Assembly: GCA_037954665.1 (NCBI GenBank)
Contig: JBBMOL010000009.1
Coordinates: 3,100,001 to 3,164,000 of the forward strand
DNA: 64,000 nucleotides
Reading direction: 5' to 3'
DNA from: Laguncularia racemosa
Taxonomy: Eukaryota; Streptophyta; Magnoliopsida; Myrtales; Combretaceae
The notes below the pieces were generated by a model, which did not search any database, was not told the DNA's origin, and saw only the letters and a program-made list of their open reading frames with translations. The translations under genes were made by a program, and so were the position numbers. This document shows, in pieces, positions 56,582 to 64,000 of the stretch. Each line of letters opens with the position of its first letter. The stretch's first letter is position 1.

Positions 56582-59500
56582 GTGTATGAGGATCAGTTGC
56601 AGCTACAACAATCTTTTGCAAAACATAAGGTGAGTGAAAAGCAGAGGGAGATTGAGAGAGCAAAAGACAATGAGAAAGAAAAGGAATACAAAAGTCGAAC
56701 TCACAAGGAAAAAGAGAGGAAGGCTAGAAAGAGTGTGACAGACCAAGTTGAAGGGGGATCAACTTTGATGGTGAGTGAAAAGGAGAGTGCAGCCTTGCAA
56801 AAGGAGAGTTGTGTGGCAAGAGCGAGTGTAGTGAGGAGAGCGTTAGTGATGAAGCAACCTATGTTGTTGCTGGTTTTTAAGGAAACATGTCTGAATACTA
56901 ACAAACTAACTAACTCTTTGCCTAGTGTGATTGTGTCTATTGTGCAGGACTTTGAAGATGTCTTCCCTGAGGAGATTCCAAAGGGATTACCACCTATTCG
57001 TGGTATTGAGCACCAGATTGACCTTGTACCCGGAGCATCGATTCAAAACAAGCCAGCTTATAGGAGCAATCTGGAGGAGACAAAGGAACTCCAAAGGCAG
57101 GTAGATGAATTAATGGAGAAGGGGTACGTGAGAGAAAGCATGAGTCCATGTACAGTGCCTGTGATTTTAGTGCCTAAGAAGGATGGGTCATGGAGAATGT
57201 GTGTTGACTGCCGCGCCATCAACAACATCACGGTAAAGTATCATCATCCCATTCCTCACTTAGATGACATGTTAGATGAGTTACATGGGTCTAGTGTCTT
57301 TTCCAAAATTGATCTGAAAAGCGGATATCACCAAATTAGAATGAAAAAAGGTGATGAATGGAAAACCGCATTTAAGACAAAATATGGATTGTATGAGTGG
57401 TTAGTAATGCCTTTCGGTTTAACTAACGTACCTAGTACTTTTATGAGACTTATGAACAATGTTTTGAGGACATTTATTGGCAAATTTGTGGTTATCTATT
57501 TTGATGATATTCTCATTTACAGCAAGAGTTTGGAAGATCATATATCTCACTTGAGGGATGTTTTAGAAGTGCTTCGAAAGGAGCAATTATATGCTAACCT
57601 CAAGAAGTGCACTTTTTGCACAGACAAACTTATGTTTCTTGGTTTTGTTGTTAGTGCACAGGGAATACAGGTTGATGAAGAAAAGATTCGTGCAATCCAA
57701 GAATGGCCTAGTCCAACTACTGTAAGTAATGTGCGGAGTTTCCATGGACTAGCGAGTTTTTACAGGAGATTTGTGAAGGATTTCAGTACAATTGCAGCAC
57801 CACTTACTGAGGTAATTAAAAAGAACGTGGGGTTCAAATGGGGAGAGCAACAAGAGAAGGCCTTTCAGACGCTTAAAAATAAGCTGACTCAGGCGCCATT
57901 ACTTGCTTTACCTAACTTTGTTAAAACGTTTGAAATTGAGTGTGATGCTTCAGGATTAGGTATTGGAGCAGTGCTTATGCAGGAGAGAAGGCCAATCGCA
58001 TTCTTTAGTGAGAAGCTAAGTGGGGCAACCTTGAACTACCCTACTTATGACAAGGAGTTATATGCATTGGTTCGAGCCCTGGAGACGTGGCAACACTACC
58101 TTTGGCCAAAGGAGTTCATGATCCACAGTGATCATGAATCCTTGAAGTACTTGAAGGGGCAACACAAGCTGAACAAAAGGCATGCTCGTTGGGTGGAGTT
58201 CATCGAAACATTTCCATATGTCATCCACTACAAGTAAGGTAAAGAGAATGTCGTTGCTGATGCACTTTCTAGAAGGTATACTCTTATCTCTACTCTTAGT
58301 TCTAGATTGCTTGGTTTTGAGCACATTAAGGAATTATATGCTGCTGATCGAGATTTTTGTGAGGAGTATGTGCATTGTGAGAAGAGTGGGCATGGTAAAT
58401 TTTATAAACATGAAGGATTCTTGTTTAGGGAGAGTAAACTATGCATTCCAATTTGTTCTTTAAGAGAATTACTAGTGAGGGAGTCTCATGGAGGAGGTTT
58501 AATGGGACATTTTGGAGTAGCTAATACCTTAGGGGTATTGCAGGAACACTTTTATTGGCCTCACATTAAACGAGATGTTGAAAGGATTTGTGAGCGATGT
58601 GTCACGTGTAAGCAAGCAAAATCTAGAGTCTAACCTCAAGGGCTTTACACCCCACTTCCCATTTCTCATGAGCCTTGGGTAGATATTTCCATGGATTTTG
58701 TGTTAGGATTACCCAGGTCTAGACATGGTCGAGATTCTATTTTTGTAGTTGTGGATAGATTCTCTAATATGGCACATTTCATTCCTTATCACAAAACGGA
58801 TGATGCCTGCAATATTGCCAATTTGTTCTTTAGGCAAGTTGTGAGATTACATGGTATGCCTAGAACAATCGTATCGGATAGAGATGCTAAGTTCTTGAGT
58901 TACTTCTGGAAGACCTTGTGGGCTAAGTTAGGAACTAAGTTATTGTTCTCTACTACTTGTCATCCACGGACTGATGGTCAAACTAAGGTAGTAAATCGAA
59001 CTTTATCTACTTTGTTGAGGGCTGTAATTAAAAAGAATATTAAAAATTGGGAGGATCATTTGCCGCATGTTGAATTTGCCTATAACTGTACAGTGCATTC
59101 TGCTACTAAGTTTACTCCTTTTGAAATTGTGTATGGTTTTAATCCACTAACTCCTTTGGATTTATCACCTTTGCCTATTTCTGAGTATGTTAATCTAGAT
59201 GGCAAGAAGAAAGCAGAATTTGTTAAACAGATCCATGAGAAGGCAAGGCTAAACATTGAGCAAAGAACAGAGTAGTATGTGAAACAAGCCAACAAGGGTC
59301 GTCGACAAACTGTCTTTGAACCTGGAGACTGGGTTTGGGTTCACATGCGCAAAGAACGGTTTCCTGTGCAACGTCGATCTAAACTACTTCCTAGAGGCGA
59401 TGGACCCTTTCAAATTCTTGAGCACATCAATGATAATGCATACAAGATAGATTTGCCTGGTAAGTATCAAGTAAGTGCTACATTAATGTTACTAATTTGA

Positions 59501-59700
59501 GTCCTTTTGATGCAAGCGGCGATTTGAGGACAAATCCTTTTCAAGAGGAGGGGAATGATGAGATCCATGATGGGAGCCAAGCCAGAAGATGGAATGTGGA
59601 TCCTCTTGAAGTGCCACCTGGACCGATCACAAGAAATCAAGCGAAACGATTCAAGAAGCACTTAACGGGTTGATAAAGGATGTCCATGAAGTCGAAAAGG
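56582..59700 (+). pseudogene. pol: E3 pol: reverse transcriptase, RNase H, integrase
   Basis: 56582-58237 is a 551-codon open frame with [58 protein letters not shown] and [13 protein letters not shown], so reverse transcriptase and RNase H look whole. TAA at 58235 (CAA) stops it. Integrase follows in the same frame (58307-58633, 58691-59275, 59279-59500), broken by TAA and TAG that replace Gln codons. SDRDAKFLS is intact, but [12 protein letters not shown] has Lys (codon 58985-58987) in place of the catalytic Glu. A small deletion near 59483 shifts the tail, which runs into the 3' LTR. Confidence 0.92.
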
Positions 59701-60430
59701 ATTGGAGCAATCATGAAGCTAGAATAGATTGGAACAACCATGGGAATGCCCTTGCTCTTGTATAAGTCATACCGGATACGGGGTGAAGAGGGCATGTCTT
59801 TACAAAGCACAGCTGTGTAGGAGTCTGGAGGATACACAGAATCATACACGGTTCAAAGGCACGGTCGTATATGGTGTCAAGAATTTCCACAGAAAGATAC
59901 ACGACTAGAAGTACACGGTCGTGTATATTGTCAAGAAGTTCCACAAAATTATACACGGCCAAAGTACACGGCCGTGTATCTCTCCGACGCCGGCCTTCAT
60001 GTCTTGTTTTGTTATTTTTACGCACTTATTGAAGTGATGTCGTTTTGGGCCTTTATTGTTACAAATTGTAAACCCTAATATAAAGCTCCTAGGGTTTAGA
60101 ACATTTAGAAGATAGAACATACAACATTGAAAGTTTGAAAACACTTTTAAGAGAATTCCTCTCTTGGTTCTTTAAAAAACTAATCTAGAACTTATCGGAT
60201 TTTATTTCCGTGGCGTTCATCCCGACTTATCAATCGGTCTTTCATCCCGATTGTGGCGTCTTCATATTATACCAAGGTTCTTGTCTCGCTTATAAACAAC
60301 GGGTCGCAGTTTCCACTTGATGGTGTTTGGCATCTTAGGTAACGAATTCCGAACGTATTGGTATTGGGTTTCATCACACGTTGGCGTAGTTCGTATCAAT
60401 TAGGAATCCGATCAAACTAATCTCGTATCA
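59556..60430 (+). repeat. E3 3' LTR (875 bp)
   Basis: TGATGAGATCCATGATGGG to CTCGTATCA, collinear with the 5' LTR. Its CACGG array (59805-59980) has lost one ATACGGTCATATACACGG segment present at 53830. The pol tail codons are at 59600-59700. Confidence 0.93.
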
Positions 60431-60435
60431 AAAGT

Positions 60436-61560
60436 GGATCTAGAAATGACCAAGGAAGAAGTGGTCGGATTCAGAAGAATACATCCCTTGACTTCATACA
60501 CTCAAATAGATTCTTTGATGAGGCGTATGGAAAGCCAGGAGAAGTTGAGGAATGGATGGCCCAATTGGAAAGGTCATTTGCCATGTATGAGGTGGAAGAT
60601 CCTCAAATGCTGGCCTATGCCTCTTATATGTTGAAAGCTAGAGCCAGAATATGGTGGGATGTAAGGCAACCGATCTCTTGGGAAACTTTTCAGGATGAGT
60701 TTTTAAGGAATATTTCCTAGAGAGTGTCAGGACCCGATTAAGTGGGCAATCATTTCAATTAAAGAAAGGCTGGAGAAGTATCAACCAATATGAGCATGAG
60801 TTCCTCAAGTTATTGCAGTTCACTCCAGATGTCTACAAGGATTCAAATGAGTTGAAACAACAACTATTCATAAATGGATTGGATGCCGAAGCTCAAGGAC
60901 GAATCATGGAGTTTGAGCTAAAAACATATGTAAAGGTAGTAAATAAGGCTCGAGCTCTGGAGTAGACTAAATTAAAAGTGGAGGAATTAAGAGCCCGGGC
61001 GAGACCAAGTGTTAGACTTCGCATTCCTGCAAAAAGACCCTTGTTCCAACCTACCCAAAGAGATAAGGGAAAGAGGCCGATGTTGAATGTAAGGCATCCA
61101 ATTACAAAGATGTATTCATTACCCCATGGGCAAAGCTAATAATGGTGGTTTGTTGGAAGTGTGGAAAGATGCACTATCCGAAGAAATGCCCTTATCTGAA
61201 AGGGAAGTACTTCCGATGTGGGTCGAATGAGCACAAGGCCGAGGATTGTCCATAGAAGAACTCCACGATCTATTATGTATGTGGACAAGTAGGACATATA
61301 GCTAATACATGCCCTAAGAAACATCAAGGACTTGGACCTAAGGTTATAGCACCTAGGACAACCTTCGGGAAGTTGGACAACAGACCACCAGGACAGGGAG
61401 TGCAAGGAACTGACCCCTAGGTTATCAATGCCTGAGTATTTGCCATTGAAGGCACAAACATAGGAGATTGGGCGAAAGAGGAGCTGGAACAATATCAAGA
61501 CATCGACTTGGCAGCTATGGAGCACTCTGAGGAAAGAGACGTGGTAACAGGTATGTCGAG
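60436..61560 (+). pseudogene. E6 gag, C-terminal part with three zinc knuckles
   Basis: Resumes the gag frame after the E3 target duplication: EEWMAQLERSFAMYEVEDPQ and ARIWWDVRQPISWETFQDEF are typical capsid text. A one-base loss near 60715 shifts the frame. Knuckles are CWKCGKMHYPKKC (61151-61189), YFRCGSNEHKAEDC (61208-61249) and YYVCGQVGHIANTC (61271-61312). In the last two the first cysteine is tyrosine (TGT to TAT). Triple knuckles are common in Tekay-type Gag. Confidence 0.82.
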
Positions 61561-62015
61561 ACCGAAACTTACCTACTTATGATATTTTATAGATGTAAAG
61601 CATAAGTAAGAGATAAATTGTAATGATTAGGAGATATGACAGATCTACTATTAAGAGGATTTAAGTAGGTAAAGTATAATAATCGAATATTACCTAATTG
61701 ATAGGATCTATCTTAATCATTGCCCAACTAACCTTAGTCCTTTTTTATATAGGAGCTATGCATTCTTTCATAAGCTTAGCCGTGACTCAATAACGAAAAC
61801 TAAAAGTTTAACCATCACCAAGGATCTTAAGAATCAATACTCCTATCAGAGAACGGGCTATCACTAAAGAGATGATGAAGAATTACCTAATCGAGATCTA
61901 AGGAAGGAATATGCCTACGGATCTAATTGTTTTGGCTATGATAGGCTATGAAGTGATCTTAGGAATAGATTAGCTATCCAGAAACTTCGCCTATGTAGAC
62001 TGCAAGAACAGGGAG
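61561..62015 (+). pseudogene. E6 protease remnant
   Basis: IGAMHSFIS near 61752 corresponds to the usual DSGATHSFIS, but Asp and Ser have been replaced, so the active site is gone. Further on, MIGYEVILGID followed by a stop in place of Trp, then [16 protein letters not shown], marks the end of the domain. Frames are disrupted. Confidence 0.7.
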
Positions 62016-63530
62016 GTGCAGTTTAGCAGGCCAAGGACAGAAACAATAGTGTATCAAGGGCAAGTAAAGGGGACTCTTGAAGTTTCAGCTAGCTTAGTTG
62101 AGGAGAAAAAGAAAGGTCTTCAAGACTGGAACATGTACTTAATAAGTGCGGTGGAGGTAGAGAAGGCATCACTGAGGTTAGAGGAAATACCAATCATTAG
62201 TGAATACCCTAACGTATTTCCTGAAGAATTACCAGGACTAGAGCCACTGAGAGAATTGGACTTTACTATTGAGACAAAGCCTAGTATTGAACCAATCTTA
62301 AAGGCACCATATCGAATGGCTCCGATCGAATTACAAGAATTGAAAAAGCAGTTACAGGAATTGATCAAGAGGTGGTTCATTCGCCTAAGTGTATCACCAT
62401 GGGCAGCTCCAATATTATTTGTCAAGAAAAAGGACGGATCTATGCGGTTATGCGTCAACTATCGGGAGTTGAACAAAGTGACTATCAAGAATAGATACCC
62501 ATTACCAATGATTGATGATCTCTTTGACCAATTGAGAGGAGCAAATTTCTTTTCTAGAATTGACTTATGATCTGGATACCACCAATTGAGGATCAAGTCA
62601 GAGGATATACCCAAACTGCTTTCTGAATGAGATATGGTCACTATAAATTCCTAGTTATGTCCTTTGGACTGACGAATGCTCCGGCTGCATTCATGGACTT
62701 CATAAATAGGATCTTTAAGTCATTCTGGATAAGTTTGTCATGGTTTTCATCGATGACATTCTGATCTATTCTAAGACACCGCTAGAACATGAAGAACACT
62801 TGAGAATTGCCTTGGGATTGTTAAAGGAGCACTAATTGTATGCAAAACTATCCAAGTGCGAGTTCCAGATGCGTCAAATGGCATTTTTGGGACATATTAT
62901 ATCCAGTAAAGGGATAACGGTAGACCCAGCAAAGATCAAGGCTATAGCTGATTAGAAACCACCCACTACAGTGACGGAAGTTAGGAGTTTCCTTAGGTTA
63001 GCTAAATATTACAGACAATTTGTGAAGAAATTTTCACAGATATCAAAACCCTTAACTAGACTGACCTAGAAGGAGGTGAAGTTTGAGTGGGATGAGAAAT
63101 GTGAAAGAAGCTTCCAAGAGTTAAAGCAACGATTAGTTAGAGCCCTAATCTTGACGCTACTTAACATGAAAGAACCTTTCAACATATATAGTGATGCTTC
63201 CCAAAATGGATTGGGTTGCGTGCTAATGCAGAATAAGAAAGTTGTGGCTTCTGCTTCCAGGCAATTGAAAACACATGAGAGAAATTATCCTACCCATGAT
63301 CTGGCTGTGATCATGTTTGCCTTGAAAATATGGAGACACTACTTATATGGGCAGAAGTGTGAAGTATACATCGACCATAAGAGCTTAAAGTATCTATTTA
63401 CTTAGAAAGAGCTCAACATGCGACAAAGGAGATAGCTTGAGCTCATTAAGGACTACGACCTCAGTATCAACTACCATCCAGGGAAAGCCAATGCAGTAGC
63501 CGATGCATTGAGTCGAAGGAACCATGGCTA
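62016..63530 (+). pseudogene. E6 reverse transcriptase and RNase H
   Basis: 62016-62570 is open with [20 protein letters not shown] and [20 protein letters not shown], stopping where the codon before SGYHQL became TGA. Small indels follow, then [18 protein letters not shown] and [19 protein letters not shown]. RNase H (63076-63405) reads [20 protein letters not shown] and [12 protein letters not shown], then [18 protein letters not shown] ends the domain near 63520. Confidence 0.88.
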
Positions 63531-64000
63531 AGTGGCAGCATTGTTAACTGAACAACAACAATTGATATGAAAGTTTGAGAAACTTAGGATTGAATTCATG
63601 TGGCATAAGGAAGGATAGGCTCAAATAGTTGCTCTGGAGGTACGACCTACGTTTTTAGATAGATTAAAGGAAATGCAGCGTATCGATCCAAAGATCACAG
63701 AACTTCAGGAAAAAGTGGAACAGGGAGTCAATATTGACTTCAACGTAGATTCAGAGGGAGTCTTAAGATTAAGAGGTAGATGGTGCATACCATCAGATCC
63801 ACAATTGAAAAATGACATTCTCAATGAAGCCCATAATTCTAGTTACACCCTGCACTTGGGGGGAAATAAGATGTACCAGGAACTCAAGAGAGGCTATTGG
63901 TGGAAAGGGATGAAGAGAGATGTAGCATGGTTCGTTTCTCAATGTTTCATCTGTCAACAAGTTAATGCCAAACATCAAAAACCCGAGGGATTGCTACAAC
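63531..64000 (+). pseudogene. E6 integrase N-terminal zinc domain, cut by the window edge
   Basis: YTLHLGGNKMYQELKRGYWW and DVAWFVSQCFICQQV supply the HHCC zinc site (the usual HPGG reads HLGG). The catalytic core lies beyond 64000. Stops occur near 63570 and 63617. Confidence 0.85.

Larger units (their letters stand above)
53540..60430 (+). mobile_element. Full-length Ty3/gypsy element E3 (6891 bp) inserted in E6 gag
   Basis: LTRs 53540-54427 and 59556-60430, primer site TGGTATCAAAGCC at 54432-54444 (one mismatch to tRNA-Met), a single gag-pol frame, and AAAGT on both sides (53535-53539, 60431-60435). It is complete in structure but not in coding capacity. The two LTRs differ by small indels (888 against 875 bp) and scattered substitutions, so it is not a very recent insertion. 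Confidence 0.96.
51874..64000 (+). mobile_element. Chromovirus (Tekay/Del-type) element E6, internal region, cut by the right edge
   Basis: The order is primer site, extra ORF, gag, [E3 insertion 53540-60430], gag end with zinc knuckles, protease remnant, reverse transcriptase, RNase H, integrase zinc domain, window end. The integrase text (YQELKRGYWWKGMKRDVAWF, CFICQQV) and RNase H ([11 protein letters not shown]) are Tekay/Del-like. Many stops make it inactive. It is older than E3. Confidence 0.87.

Noticed and set aside
1..64000. A host gene or a defence system
   Set aside because: Every frame with recognisable motifs belongs to a retroelement or pararetrovirus; nothing else exceeds noise.

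Overview
This is plant nuclear DNA, most likely from an angiosperm. It is a transposon-dense block with no recognisable host gene. The call rests on Ty3/gypsy retrotransposons with plant-type initiator tRNA-Met primer sites (TGGTATCAGAGC), on copies of a plant pararetrovirus (Caulimoviridae), and on AT-rich sequence with microsatellites. I cannot name the species. All coding content comes from mobile elements or virus, and almost all of it is broken by stops, frameshifts and deletions.

Layout. (1) 1-5885, minus: a Ty3/gypsy element (E1) running off the left edge, with a long open pol frame, a damaged gag-protease and a complete 5' LTR (5000-5885). E1 sits inside the 5' LTR of a related plus-strand element. 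(2) 5886-13560, plus: that element (E2). A second insertion, a 1626-bp solo-LTR-like sequence (6016-7641) flanked by CGGTG duplications, also interrupts its 5' LTR. (3) 13561-18902: AT-rich DNA with a decayed minus-strand chromovirus pol (E5, about 15290-17880) and a probable LTR fragment. (4) 18903-49781: about 31 kb of endogenous pararetrovirus DNA in direct and inverted copies. Two independent distances give a genome unit of about 8.1 kb. Gene order is movement protein, coat protein with zinc knuckle, protease, reverse transcriptase and RNase H in one polyprotein frame, then an overlapping ORF2 of unknown function, then a non-coding region with promoter, leader and tRNA primer site. The copies are plus from 19403 to about 31.8 kb and minus from there to 49.8 kb. 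A deleted gypsy element (E4, 44198-47344, TAATT duplications) is inserted in one ORF2. (5) 49782-64000, plus: a Tekay/Del-type chromovirus (E6) running off the right edge, with an extra ORF between primer site and gag. Its gag is split by a full-length gypsy element (E3, 53540-60430, AAAGT duplications).

Nesting gives relative ages. E6 is older than E3, the pararetrovirus array is older than E4, and E2 is older than both E1 and the solo LTR. E1, E2, E3 and E4 belong to one lineage: a single gag-pol frame, LTRs of about 0.7-0.9 kb of the form TGATG...ATCA, and an LTR that contains the last codons of pol. In E2, E3 and E4 a splice-acceptor-like sequence lies just before gag. Most stops are CAA, CAG or CGA changed to TAA, TAG or TGA, as expected for decay of methylated, silenced DNA.

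Points worth a second look are the inverted pararetrovirus repeats around 31-32.5 kb (a possible hairpin RNA), the conserved ORF2 of unknown function, the extra pre-gag ORF of E6, lost integrase catalytic residues in E1 and E3, and the CACGG/CCGTG arrays shared by otherwise different LTRs.
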